Of a stretch of 47,183 bases of DNA, positions 26,755 through 34,678 are shown piece by piece. The DNA is taken from the NCBI GenBank assembly GCA_902578175.1, contig CACHBY010000005.1:1-47183 (forward strand), read 5' to 3'. The notes under the pieces are model-generated. The model was not told the origin of the DNA. It did no database searches and saw only the letters and a list, made by a program, of their open reading frames with translations. Origin of the DNA: an uncultured Pelagibacteraceae bacterium (GTDB lineage: Bacteria; Pseudomonadota; Alphaproteobacteria; Pelagibacterales; Pelagibacteraceae). Numbering within the stretch: position 1 is the stretch's first letter; each line of letters begins with the position of its first letter. The translations under genes were made by a program, and so were the position numbers.

Positions 26755-27636
26755 ATGCTATCAAAAAATCAATTAGGCTTTTTTTACATGTTCATATCGG
26801 TATGTGCATTTTCACTTATGGATGTGATTGTTAAATGGTCTGATGATTATCCTGTTGGACAAGTATTATTTTTTAGAGGATTTTGTGGAATAATTCCTAT
26901 TTTATTTCTTATTCCTAAAGACAGATATTTAGATTTTTATAAAACAACTAGACCATTTCTTCATTTTAAAAGATGTTTGGCAGGATTAATTGCTTTGGTT
27001 TCTATATTTATAGCATTAAGAAATTTACCTTTAGCAACAGTTGTAAGTATTTCTTTTGCAGCACCAATATTTATAACTTTATTTTCAATTTTTTTATTAA
27101 ATGAAAAAGTAGGCCTTTATCGATGGTTAGCGGTTTTAGTTGGATTTGTTGGTATAATTTTCATAACTGAACCGGGTTTTAGCTCTTTAAATTTATATTA
27201 TATTTATCCAATTATTTTTTGCTTAGGTCTATCTTATGTTGCTATTGCTATAAGAAAATTATCCTCAACCGAGCCTGCCTGGTTAATTAGTTTTTTCTTT
27301 TCATTCTCGATAATGCTTCTAAGTTTTTTATCTTTTTATCAGGGATGGATCTTGCCAACTTTACTTGATTTATTTTTGCTATCAATGGTTGGTATATTAG
27401 GTGGTCTTGCAAATTTATGGCTATCACAATCATATAAATATTCAGAAGTGAGTTTGGTTTCTCCTTTAAAATATCTTGGATTAGTATTTGCAATAATATT
27501 TGGATATTTTATTTGGAATGAAATACCAACTTCTAAAACTTTATTAGGTGCTTTATTGGTTATTGTTTCATCTATTATTATATTTAGAAGAGAGATGTAT
27601 TTGAAAAAAAAGTTATCTGTTTCACGTCATGAGTAA
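26755..27636 (+). CDS. EamA/DMT-family membrane transporter
   Basis: A 293-residue protein with about ten hydrophobic segments and two EamA repeats. Family-like segments are FYMFISVCAFSLMDVIVKWS (about 10-29), the first-repeat end ISFAAPIFITLFSIFLLNEKVG and VSLVSPLKYLGLVFAIIFGYFIWNE in the second repeat. Drug/metabolite transporters move small organic molecules, often outwards; the substrate cannot be predicted. Its end overlaps the start of the next gene by 8 bases, suggesting coupled translation. It is divergent from msrA across only 34 bases. Confidence 0.88.
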   Translation: MLSKNQLGFFYMFISVCAFSLMDVIVKWSDDYPVGQVLFFRGFCGIIPILFLIPKDRYLDFYKTTRPFLHFKRCLAGLIALVSIFIALRNLPLATVVSISFAAPIFITLFSIFLLNEKVGLYRWLAVLVGFVGIIFITEPGFSSLNLYYIYPIIFCLGLSYVAIAIRKLSSTEPAWLISFFFSFSIMLLSFLSFYQGWILPTLLDLFLLSMVGILGGLANLWLSQSYKYSEVSLVSPLKYLGLVFAIIFGYFIWNEIPTSKTLLGALLVIVSSIIIFRREMYLKKKLSVSRHE

Positions 27637-28264
27637 AATTCCTCCATACTGGAACACAGCCAAAAGATATCTTTCAAAAAAAGATAAAATTATGTCTTCT
27701 CTAATTAAAAAATACAAGTCACCATCAGAAACCGTTCTTACATCAAGAAGAGATGTTTTTTTCTCTCTTTGCAAAAGTATTATTGGTCAACAAATTAGTG
27801 TAGCTGCTGCTAACTCAGTTTTTTTAAAGTTTAAAAAAAAGTGTAAAAATAAAATTAATGCAAAAACAGTAAGCAAACTCTCTAGCTCTCAATTAAAAAG
27901 CTGTGGATTAAGTAGACAAAAAGTAAAAGGTATAAAAAGTTTAGCAGAACAAGTATTAAGTAAAACATTTAATCCAAAAATAATTCCAAGCATGTCAGAT
28001 GAAGATGCTATAATTTATCTTTCTAAATTAAGACAAATTGGAAGATGGTCAGCTGAAATGATTTTATTGTTTACTTACAATCGTCCTAATATTTGGCCCA
28101 TACAAGATATTGGTTTATTAAGAGCTATTTCAAAAAATTATAATAAGAAATATTTACCATCAGAATCTTATGTAAGGTTACTGAATAAAAGATTTTCACC
28201 GTATTGTTCAGTTGCTACTTGGTATTTATGGAGAAGCATTGATCCCGAACCAATACAATATTAA
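27629..28264 (+). CDS. AlkA-type DNA-3-methyladenine glycosylase
   Basis: A 211-residue base-excision glycosylase of the helix-hairpin-helix superfamily. SIIGQQISVAAANSVFLKF (about 50-68) and the HhH segment LRQIGRWSAEMILLF (about 134-148) followed by IWPIQDIGLLRAI are characteristic, the last holding the catalytic Asp at about 160. It lacks the N-terminal domain of E. coli AlkA and resembles the short single-domain forms. It should remove alkylated purines from DNA. It overlaps the transporter gene by 8 bases and ends in TTAA, shared with the convergent DUF1330 gene. Confidence 0.9.
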   Translation: MSKIPPYWNTAKRYLSKKDKIMSSLIKKYKSPSETVLTSRRDVFFSLCKSIIGQQISVAAANSVFLKFKKKCKNKINAKTVSKLSSSQLKSCGLSRQKVKGIKSLAEQVLSKTFNPKIIPSMSDEDAIIYLSKLRQIGRWSAEMILLFTYNRPNIWPIQDIGLLRAISKNYNKKYLPSESYVRLLNKRFSPYCSVATWYLWRSIDPEPIQY

Positions 28265-28551
28265 GTACCTTCGATTATTTGATGATTTCTAATAACACTA
28301 TTAGCTAAGATAGCATGTGCAGCTCGATATTCTTCTGAGTAAAAAAAATTTTTAGCTATATCAAATGTTTCAAACTCGATTACTACTGTTCTAACAAATT
28401 CTTTTCCTTCAGTTGTAATCTTATTTCCTCCTCTTACCAAAAAAATACCCTTATATTTATCAACAGCACTTTTTGATTTTGATGCATAATTATTTAAAAG
28501 TTCTTGGTCTTTTATATTTTCGTAAACACAAACAACGTAACCTTTTTTCAT
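28261..28551 (-). CDS. DUF1330 family small protein
   Basis: A 96-residue protein with the ferredoxin-like dimeric alpha/beta-barrel sequence pattern of DUF1330: an N-terminal strand (KKGYVVCVYENIKDQELLN), KYKGIFLVRGG in the middle (about 33-43), VVIEFETFDIAKNFFYSEEY (about 61-80), and an AHAILANSVIRNHQIIEG end. No enzymatic activity is established for the family. It follows the two XdhC genes by 17 bases on the same strand and so probably belongs to the purine-degradation island, although its role there is unknown. Confidence 0.8.
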   Translation of the reverse strand: MKKGYVVCVYENIKDQELLNNYASKSKSAVDKYKGIFLVRGGNKITTEGKEFVRTVVIEFETFDIAKNFFYSEEYRAAHAILANSVIRNHQIIEGT

Positions 28552-28568
28552 TTAATCAATTTATTTTT

Positions 28569-29267
28569 TTATTTTTTAGAGTTCAATAATAATTTGTTAG
28601 ACTCCAGAACAAGTTGAGAAACAATTGAGAGAGCTATTTCAGGACCAGATTTTCCTCCAAGTTTAATGCCTATTGGGCCGTGTATGGAAGCTATTTCTTC
28701 TTCAGTAAATCCACTCTCCTTTAATCTTTGACATCTTTTGGTATGAGTTTTTTTGCTTCCAAGCGCCCCAATATAAAAAAATTTATTTTTAAGTGCATGC
28801 TTTAATGCTGGATCATCTATTTTTGGATCATGAGTTAAAGTGATTAAAGCATTGTTAGAGTCTGTTTCTAATTTTTTAAAAATTTCTTCAGGCCAATGAT
28901 TTATAATTTTTACATTTGGAAATCTTTCGTCAGTAATAAAAAATTTTCTAGGATCAACTATTGTGATTACAAAATTCAGATTTTTAAATAAATCAACTAA
29001 ATATTGAGCAATATGAACTGCTCCTACTATAATAACCTCTATTGGTTTTGTAAAATTTTGAATGAATATTTGAGTACCATCAATTACTCCATTTTTTTTT
29101 AAACTATGATAATTCTCTATTTGTTTTTTATAATTCTCAAAATCGATACTTAATAATTTACCAAATTCAAAAATTTCACTATTTCCATTTGTCAGATTTG
29201 TAAGTAAAGCAAAATTTTGACTAGAAGATTTTTTTTGAATTATTTCATTGAGTATTTCTAATTTCAT
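28569..29267 (-). CDS. xdhC: XdhC C-terminal (Rossmann) half, xanthine dehydrogenase maturation
   Basis: A 232-residue protein matching the C-terminal half of XdhC/CoxI. The Rossmann motif is VIIVGAVHIAQYLVDLF (about 76-92), followed by TIVDPRKFF, LITLTHDPKIDDPAL, and the hallmark GALGSKKTHTKRCQRL with ASIHGPIGIKLGG. XdhC binds molybdenum cofactor and fits it with the terminal sulfur before insertion into xanthine dehydrogenase. The first 70 residues show no XdhC N-terminal domain, which is encoded by the preceding gene; the two overlap by 4 bases (ATGA). The xdhA-xdhB target genes lie 4 kb away in the same island. Confidence 0.87.
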   Translation of the reverse strand: MKLEILNEIIQKKSSSQNFALLTNLTNGNSEIFEFGKLLSIDFENYKKQIENYHSLKKNGVIDGTQIFIQNFTKPIEVIIVGAVHIAQYLVDLFKNLNFVITIVDPRKFFITDERFPNVKIINHWPEEIFKKLETDSNNALITLTHDPKIDDPALKHALKNKFFYIGALGSKKTHTKRCQRLKESGFTEEEIASIHGPIGIKLGGKSGPEIALSIVSQLVLESNKLLLNSKK

Positions 29268-29596
29268 GAATTTATTTTCTCAATATAAATTTTGATTTCA
29301 CCTCCGCAGGCAAGGCCCACATTCCAGGCGTTGTCATCAGATACTTTAAATTCTAATTGCTTAAATGAATTATTATTTTTTAACAAATCTAAGCATTCTT
29401 CTATTACATTTGATTCAACACATCCTCCGGAAACAGATCCAAAAAATTCGCCTTTGTCGTTAACAATCATGTTACTTCCAACTGGGCAAGGAGAAGAACC
29501 CCATGTTTGTATTACTCTTGCAAGTATTACTTTTCTATTAGATTTGTACCAGTCTCTTGCCTGTTCTAAAATTGTTCTTTTGATCTGTTTTTCCAT
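29264..29596 (-). CDS. XdhC N-terminal domain protein (XdhC/CoxI family)
   Basis: A 110-residue protein that is only the N-terminal XdhC/CoxI domain: WGSSPCPVGSNMIVNDKGEF (about 31-50), GSVSGGCVESNVIEECLDLL (about 53-72) and GLACGGEIKIYIE at the end. The two Cys-Gly motifs are those conserved in the family. The Rossmann half is a separate downstream gene, overlapping by 4 bases, so the two proteins presumably pair to make one XdhC function. I see no sign of a recent break: both have their own starts and sensible ends. Confidence 0.85.
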   Translation of the reverse strand: MEKQIKRTILEQARDWYKSNRKVILARVIQTWGSSPCPVGSNMIVNDKGEFFGSVSGGCVESNVIEECLDLLKNNNSFKQLEFKVSDDNAWNVGLACGGEIKIYIEKINS

Positions 29597-29646
29597 TAAA
29601 GAAATTTATCTTTTTAGTTTTTTTTATTTATGATACCAAATTTATA

Positions 29647-29970
29647 GTGAAAAAATTATTTTTAAAATATTTTATAGCTTTCTTTATAATACTCTTTTCA
29701 TCAAATATTTATGTTAATGCTGATGAATTATTTAATAAAGGAAAAGAAGTTTTTCTAGGAGCTGGTAATTGTGCAGCATGCCATATGCTCTCAGATGCTG
29801 GATCGAACGCAATGGTTGGTCCAAATTTAAATGAAATCAGACCTGATATTCAAAGAATTATAATGGCAGTTAGAAACGGTATAGGGGTAATGCCTGCAAT
29901 GGAGGGTATACTAACTGATAAGGAAATAGAGGCAGTTGCTCATTATACTTCTATAGCTGCAGAACAATAA
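29647..29970 (+). CDS. Small periplasmic c-type cytochrome
   Basis: A 107-residue protein starting with GTG. A signal peptide runs to about residue 25 (FSSNIYVNA, cleavage before DEL). The haem motif is CAACH (Cys 42, Cys 45, His 46), and Met 82 in GVMPAMEG is the likely sixth ligand, followed by LTDKEIEAVAHYTS, the usual terminal helix. It is a class I mono-haem cytochrome. It lies between the XdhC genes and puuE, alone on its strand. The PuuD-like urate oxidase of this island lacks the C-terminal cytochrome domain normal for PuuD, and this protein has the right size and type to replace it (inference). Confidence 0.88.
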   Translation: MKKLFLKYFIAFFIILFSSNIYVNADELFNKGKEVFLGAGNCAACHMLSDAGSNAMVGPNLNEIRPDIQRIIMAVRNGIGVMPAMEGILTDKEIEAVAHYTSIAAEQ

Positions 29971-29978
29971 TAAAAATT

Positions 29979-30878
29979 TTAACTATAATTTTTTATCCAA
30001 TGCTTTGCTATATCCACTCTTTTGCAAATCCAAATATCCTTAAATTTATGAATATAATTTAAAAATTTTTTAAGCGACTGTATTCTACCAGGCCTTCCAA
30101 TTAATCTACAATGCAAGCCAACAGACATCATTTTTGGTGAGGTTTTTCCTTCCTCATAAAGAGCATCGAAACTATCTTTTAAATAATTATAAAATTGTTC
30201 ACCTGAATTAAAACCTTGATTGGTTACAAATCTCATATCATTGTTATCAAGTGTGTAAGGAACCATGAGTTGTTTTTTATTACCTTTTTTTATCCAATAA
30301 GGAAGATCATCACTGTATGTATCGCTACAGTATAAAAAATTACCATTATCAATTACTAAATCTAAAGTATTTGTACTACACCTGCCAGTGTACCAACCAG
30401 CAGGTTGAGTGCCAAAAATTTTTTTTATAGATTTTATTGCAAGTTTCATATCATTCTTTTCTTTTTTCTTTGATACATTTTGATAATCAATCCACCGCCA
30501 CCCGTGACTAGCAACTTCATAATTTGCTTTTTTTATAGCTGAACAAACTTCTTTATTTCTCTCTAAGGCCATACCAACTCCAAAAATAGTAAGTGGAATT
30601 TTTTTTTTATTAAATAAATCGTGAATTCTCCAAAAACCTCTTCTTGATCCATATTCATAAATTGACTCCATATTTAGGTGTCGTCCTTTAATTGGTTTTG
30701 CTCCTATAATTTCTGATAAAAATACTTCTGAAGTTTTATCACCATGAAGGGTACAATTCTCAGCTCCTTCTTCATAATTAAGTACAAATTGTAAAGCCAA
30801 CTTAGCATTACCAGGCCATCTTACTTTAACTTTTTTGGAACCATATCCTACCAAATCTCTTGGATATTTTTTTTTCAT
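29979..30878 (-). CDS. puuE: Allantoinase PuuE (polysaccharide deacetylase-like)
   Basis: A 299-residue metal-independent allantoinase of the polysaccharide deacetylase fold. The N-terminus YPRDLVGYG with WPGNAKLALQFVLNYEEGAE (about 21-40) is the PuuE signature. Also present are EYGSRRGFWRIHDLF, EVASHGWRWIDYQNV, GWYTGRCSTNT and a late GLHCRLIGRPGR. It opens allantoin to allantoate. It overlaps the upstream ureidoglycolate lyase gene by 4 bases, giving a minus-strand order uraD, alc, allA, puuE. Classical DHP-type allantoinase is not present in the window. Confidence 0.93.
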   Translation of the reverse strand: MKKKYPRDLVGYGSKKVKVRWPGNAKLALQFVLNYEEGAENCTLHGDKTSEVFLSEIIGAKPIKGRHLNMESIYEYGSRRGFWRIHDLFNKKKIPLTIFGVGMALERNKEVCSAIKKANYEVASHGWRWIDYQNVSKKKEKNDMKLAIKSIKKIFGTQPAGWYTGRCSTNTLDLVIDNGNFLYCSDTYSDDLPYWIKKGNKKQLMVPYTLDNNDMRFVTNQGFNSGEQFYNYLKDSFDALYEEGKTSPKMMSVGLHCRLIGRPGRIQSLKKFLNYIHKFKDIWICKRVDIAKHWIKNYS

Positions 30879-31366
30879 TTTTTTAAAATAATTTTATCTT
30901 TTTTAAATTTATAAATTACAAGATTGTTTCCTTTTCCCTTTCTATCAACAATTAGAAAATTCATATTTTTAATAGAAATAAGTGGAAAGTGCCAAATGCC
31001 AGCATTGTAATTTACGCCAGTTTGTTTGGGGACTACAAATGATTGAATTTTATTTATATCTGGTTTATCTCCTCTTGGTGCTACAAATACTAAAAATTTT
31101 GTATCCTCCATTGGTATAAAGGCTTGGCTTCCTAAAGGATGTTTTTCCATCATTTCAATTTTCATAGGAAACTTTCTTTTTTTTGCTTTAAAAATACTAA
31201 CTATTGCTTTTCCTTTTTTTTTAGAAGTATCTATATTGATTAAATTATCAAATCTTTTTGCATAACCATCATTAATATTTATAGGATTTTTTTTAGATGT
31301 ATCTATTAATTGACCAAATTTAGAAAAATTTTTTTTGGTTATTTTTTTTGCTTTTATTAATTTCAT
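30875..31366 (-). CDS. allA: Ureidoglycolate lyase
   Basis: A 163-residue cupin-like AllA. Recognisable parts are NFSKFGQLID near the start, MMEKHPLGSQAFIPM (about 72-86), FLVFVAPRGDKPD and GVNYNAGIWHFPLISI (about 116-131), matching the active-site region NYxxGxWHxPL of the family. It splits ureidoglycolate into glyoxylate and urea, the last step of the pathway encoded here. It overlaps allantoicase (upstream) and puuE (downstream) by 4 bases each, so the operon is tightly coupled. Confidence 0.92.
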   Translation of the reverse strand: MKLIKAKKITKKNFSKFGQLIDTSKKNPININDGYAKRFDNLINIDTSKKKGKAIVSIFKAKKRKFPMKIEMMEKHPLGSQAFIPMEDTKFLVFVAPRGDKPDINKIQSFVVPKQTGVNYNAGIWHFPLISIKNMNFLIVDRKGKGNNLVIYKFKKDKIILKK

Positions 31367-32349
31367 TTCACAAAATTTCCGAATGCCCTTATTCTTGAAA
31401 TTCCACCATCTGGATAGATATTTATTTTAAGATAATTTTCCTTACTTCTTTTAATTAGGAATTTTTTAAAAATATGTTTCTTGTGAGCTGACAGCTTTGA
31501 CTTATTTAAAATAAACTTCCAATTTTTTGAATTATTGACAATTGATTTATTGGACAGATCTTTTGAAATACTTGCAGTTTGAATTGAACAACTATCTGGA
31601 TAGTTTCCTTTAAAATGATGGGTATCTATCTCTAATTTTTTTATTAATCCTGGTTTTCCAAATTTTATTATAAGCCAATCAAAGTTTTTTCCTCTACTTC
31701 TTCTTGTTTCCCAACCATCTCCCATATTTTTTGCTTTATCAGGCGCTATGACATTTTCAGCTTTGCCAAAATGTTCATTATTACAACCAATAATTGAAGC
31801 GCCATTTAAAACAGATGTAAGGTTGATAGTTTTGTTACTTAAAAAGTTTTTGTCCATTTCAATTTTTCCATAAAGTCTTAGTCTTGCAACTCCACCATCT
31901 GGAAAAATGTTAAGTCTTATATAATTAAAAACAGATTTGTTGTTTGATTTGAAGCTATGGTTTCGGCTTGGCTCAAGTTTTTTTTTGCTGAGTAAAGAAA
32001 TCCATTTTGTTTTTTTATTGGGCTTTGTTTCACTTAAGCAGCCCTCTAAAGAAGCATGTGTGGGCTGGTTTCCATTGAAGTGTGTTGTGTCAATGTCTAT
32101 ATCAAATATCTTTCCAGGTTTACCAAGTTTTAAAATTAAATAATCAAAACCTTTTGATCTTCTTCTCTTTGTTTCCCATCCATCCATCCATTTACCATGT
32201 TTGTCAAATAGTCCATCTTTAAAAACTGGAGTTTCGATGTTTAAAATTCTATGAGCAGCTGCAAAAAAATCATCAGTTTTAAATATAATTTTAGATCCAA
32301 TTCTTGGATCTGCTAAGTTAATCATTTTTGCACTTATAAATTTTTTCAT
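31363..32349 (-). CDS. alc: Allantoicase
   Basis: A 328-residue allantoicase that converts allantoate to ureidoglycolate and urea. The family's internal duplication is plain: GWETKRRRSKGFDYLILKLG with IDTTHFNGNQPTHASLEGC in the first half is repeated as GWETRRSRGKNFDWLIIKFG with IDTHHFKGNYPDSCSIQTA in the second, and each half ends in a FPDGG/YPDGG-plus-RxRxxG strand. It overlaps uraD by 4 bases on one side and allA by 4 bases on the other. Use of allantoicase with AllA means allantoate nitrogen leaves as urea rather than ammonia. Confidence 0.95.
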   Translation of the reverse strand: MKKFISAKMINLADPRIGSKIIFKTDDFFAAAHRILNIETPVFKDGLFDKHGKWMDGWETKRRRSKGFDYLILKLGKPGKIFDIDIDTTHFNGNQPTHASLEGCLSETKPNKKTKWISLLSKKKLEPSRNHSFKSNNKSVFNYIRLNIFPDGGVARLRLYGKIEMDKNFLSNKTINLTSVLNGASIIGCNNEHFGKAENVIAPDKAKNMGDGWETRRSRGKNFDWLIIKFGKPGLIKKLEIDTHHFKGNYPDSCSIQTASISKDLSNKSIVNNSKNWKFILNKSKLSAHKKHIFKKFLIKRSKENYLKINIYPDGGISRIRAFGNFVK

Positions 32350-32843
32350 TTTTTGTTTATTTCATTCAAACGAAAGGTTGCGATTTTTTTTACCTGTTTT
32401 TTTGCTTCAAGGAATTCACTTTCTACATCACTTTGTATTCTTTGTCTAAAATTCATAAGTATTTCATGTTTATCTTTACCTTTTACGGCAATTATAAAAG
32501 GAAAATTAAACTTTTTTTTATATTCTGAATTTAATTTTTTAAATTCCTCATATTCATCATTAGAACATTGGTTTAATTTTGCAGAGGCTTGTTCTGATAT
32601 AGATTCAGAGGTCATTTTTTTTGCTACAGCAAGCTCAGGATGTGCATTTAAAATTTCTAAAATTTTATTCTTTTCGTAATTTTCATAAATATCAAGCATT
32701 TTAAACACAATATCTTCAAAGTTTTTAAATGGTTTTGACTCAAAAGCTTCCACAGCAATTGATTCAGTTTTTTCAAAAACATTACCAAATACAGACAAAA
32801 AATCAGACTTGTTTAGATCGTTAATGTTATCTATTGTTCTCAT
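32346..32843 (-). CDS. uraD: OHCU decarboxylase
   Basis: A 165-residue 2-oxo-4-hydroxy-4-carboxy-5-ureidoimidazoline decarboxylase. The N-terminus NKSDFLSVFGNVFE and ILNAHPELA (about 64-72, with the catalytic His at about 68), SISEQASAKL, and FPFIIAVKGKDKHEIL (about 114-129) are family features. It converts the product of HIU hydrolase to S-allantoin. It is the first gene of the minus-strand purine operon and is divergent from uraH across 47 bases, so the two consecutive enzymes share one control region. Confidence 0.93.
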   Translation of the reverse strand: MRTIDNINDLNKSDFLSVFGNVFEKTESIAVEAFESKPFKNFEDIVFKMLDIYENYEKNKILEILNAHPELAVAKKMTSESISEQASAKLNQCSNDEYEEFKKLNSEYKKKFNFPFIIAVKGKDKHEILMNFRQRIQSDVESEFLEAKKQVKKIATFRLNEINKK

Positions 32844-32845
32844 AT

Positions 32846-32865
32846 AACTTTAAATAATTTAAGTT
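32846..32865. promoter_or_regulatory. Near-palindrome in the uraD-uraH divergent control region
   Basis: The 47-base gap between the two divergent purine operons contains a 20-base imperfect palindrome with arms AACTT and AAGTT (16 of 20 positions symmetric). A TATAAT (32882-32887) close to the uraH ATG is a possible -10. A site this placed could let one regulator control both arms. All of it is A/T-rich, so symmetry may be accidental. Confidence 0.3.
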
Positions 32866-32890
32866 TGAAATTAAATGATACTATAATTTT

Positions 32891-33241
32891 ATGACAAAGC
32901 TCACAACTCATGTTTTAGATGTATATTCTGGCAAACCTGGCGAAGGAATAAAAGTTGAGCTGTTTTATATTAGTAATTCAGAACGAAAAAAATTAACTTC
33001 AACAAAACTCAATGACGACGGCAGAGCTAACTCTCCATTAGCAGAGGGAAGTATTTTTGTTAAGGGTAAATATGAATTAGTTTTTCATATTGGTGATTAT
33101 TTTAAAAATACATCTGCAGTTAACGATGTACCATTCTTAGATGATGTTGTTATCAGATTTGGTATCTCAGATCCCTCACAGCATTATCATGTTCCTTTAC
33201 TTGTTTCACCTTGGAGTTATTCTACTTATAGAGGTAGTTAA
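32891..33241 (+). CDS. uraH: 5-Hydroxyisourate hydrolase (transthyretin-like)
   Basis: A 116-residue HIU hydrolase. The signature N-terminus KLTTHVLDVYSGKPGEGIKV (about 3-22, with active-site His about 7) and the C-terminal HYHVPLLVSPWSYSTYRGS are both intact, ending in the diagnostic YRGS tetrapeptide. It opens hydroxyisourate, the product of urate oxidation, to OHCU. There is no signal peptide, so it acts in the cytoplasm. It is the first plus-strand gene and ends immediately before the xdhA GTG. No Shine-Dalgarno sequence is seen. Confidence 0.96.
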   Translation: MTKLTTHVLDVYSGKPGEGIKVELFYISNSERKKLTSTKLNDDGRANSPLAEGSIFVKGKYELVFHIGDYFKNTSAVNDVPFLDDVVIRFGISDPSQHYHVPLLVSPWSYSTYRGS

Positions 33242-34678
33242 GTGATATCAAGTTCAGTTAAATTTTTATTAAATGACAAGCTTATAGTAATCAATAATCC
33301 TGATCCAAATCAAACATTACTTAACTATATTAGAACTGAATTAAAAAAGACTGGAACTAAAGAAGGATGTTCAGAGGGTGGTTGTGGAGCGTGTACAATT
33401 GTTTTAGGCGAATTAGTTGATAATAAAGTTATATATAAAGCAATTAATTCCTGTATTTCATTTGTTCCATCATTAAATGGTAAACAACTTTTAATTGTAG
33501 AAGATTTAGTTTCCAAAGATGGCAAACTTCATCCTGTGCAAGATGCGATGGTAAAATTTCATAGCTCACAATGTGGTTTCTGTACACCAGGTTTTGTTAT
33601 GTCTTTATTTTCAATGTTTAAAAATAACAAATATCTTAATGATGAATTAATAACAGATTCTATATCAGGTAATTTATGTCGTTGCACGGGTTATAGACCC
33701 ATAATAGATGCTGCAAAAAGTTTAAATAAGAAAAACAAGAGTGATCAATTTAGTAAAAATAATAATAAAGTAATTCAATTATTAAAAAAAATTAAACCAA
33801 AAAATATTTATATAAAAAAAAATAATAAAATTTATTTTTCACCAAAAAACATTAAAGATTTAAAAAATATAATTAAAAAATATTCTAATTTTAATTTTAT
33901 TGCAGGTGGAACAGACTTATCTTTAAAAGTTACAAAAGAAAGAAAAGAAATTCCATTTATAATTGATTTAAAAGAAATAAAAGAATTAGACTTTATAAAA
34001 GTAAATAAAAATTACTTGGAGGTTGGCGCTTCTACACCTTTAATAAAATTTGAAAAAGAAATTAAAAAACATTATCCAGATTTTTATTTAGTTCTTAAAA
34101 GATATGGTTCTGTTCAAATTCGCAATGTAGGAACTATAGGTGGTAACATTGCTACAGCTTCTCCAATAGGTGATACCTTACCAATTTTATTATCTTTAAA
34201 TGCTGAAATTTTAATTGAAGGATTCGACAAAAGGAAAGTAATTCCTATAAATAATTTTTTCATTGATTACAGAAAAACTAAATTAAAAAAGAATGAATTT
34301 ATTCACTCAATAAAAATACCATTATTTAAGAAAAATATTTTTAAAGCATTTAAAATATCAAAAAGATTTGATGATGATATCTCATCTGTTTGTGGATCTT
34401 TCAATTTTGAAATTGATAAAAATAAAATTAAAGAGGTTTTTATTGCCTTTGGAGGTATGGCAGCCGTACCAAAAAGAGCTAAAGCCTGTGAGAAAATTCT
34501 TAAGAATAAACCTCTTAATTTAAGTACTTTTAATCAAGCCAGAAATTCTCTTGATAAAGATTTAAGTCCTATAGGGGACATGAGAGCAAGTAAAGAATAT
34601 AGGCTAGAGATAGCAAAAAATTTATTGATGAAATGTTTCGTAGAAATAGACACTAATAAACTAACCAGAGTCAATTAA
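33242..34678 (+). CDS. xdhA: Xanthine dehydrogenase small subunit (2Fe-2S and FAD domains)
   Basis: A 478-residue subunit beginning with GTG directly after the uraH stop. The first 2Fe-2S cluster ligands are Cys 43, 48, 51 and 71 (GCSEGGCGACTIV). The second is Cys 111, 114, 146 and 148 (CGFCTPGFVMS, GNLCRCTGYRP). The FAD domain follows with FIAGGTDLSLKV and GTIGGNIATASPIGD. A CO-dehydrogenase-like FAD C-terminal domain completes it. Electrons from purine oxidation pass through it to NAD+ or another acceptor. It is the partner of XdhB, whose ATG follows with no gap. Confidence 0.96.
   Translation: MISSSVKFLLNDKLIVINNPDPNQTLLNYIRTELKKTGTKEGCSEGGCGACTIVLGELVDNKVIYKAINSCISFVPSLNGKQLLIVEDLVSKDGKLHPVQDAMVKFHSSQCGFCTPGFVMSLFSMFKNNKYLNDELITDSISGNLCRCTGYRPIIDAAKSLNKKNKSDQFSKNNNKVIQLLKKIKPKNIYIKKNNKIYFSPKNIKDLKNIIKKYSNFNFIAGGTDLSLKVTKERKEIPFIIDLKEIKELDFIKVNKNYLEVGASTPLIKFEKEIKKHYPDFYLVLKRYGSVQIRNVGTIGGNIATASPIGDTLPILLSLNAEILIEGFDKRKVIPINNFFIDYRKTKLKKNEFIHSIKIPLFKKNIFKAFKISKRFDDDISSVCGSFNFEIDKNKIKEVFIAFGGMAAVPKRAKACEKILKNKPLNLSTFNQARNSLDKDLSPIGDMRASKEYRLEIAKNLLMKCFVEIDTNKLTRVN

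Noticed and set aside
29264..29267. XdhC break as a sequencing frameshift
   Set aside because: The two halves meet in a clean ATGA start/stop overlap, and the second half has its own N-terminal extension, which favours two real genes; it still deserves verification.
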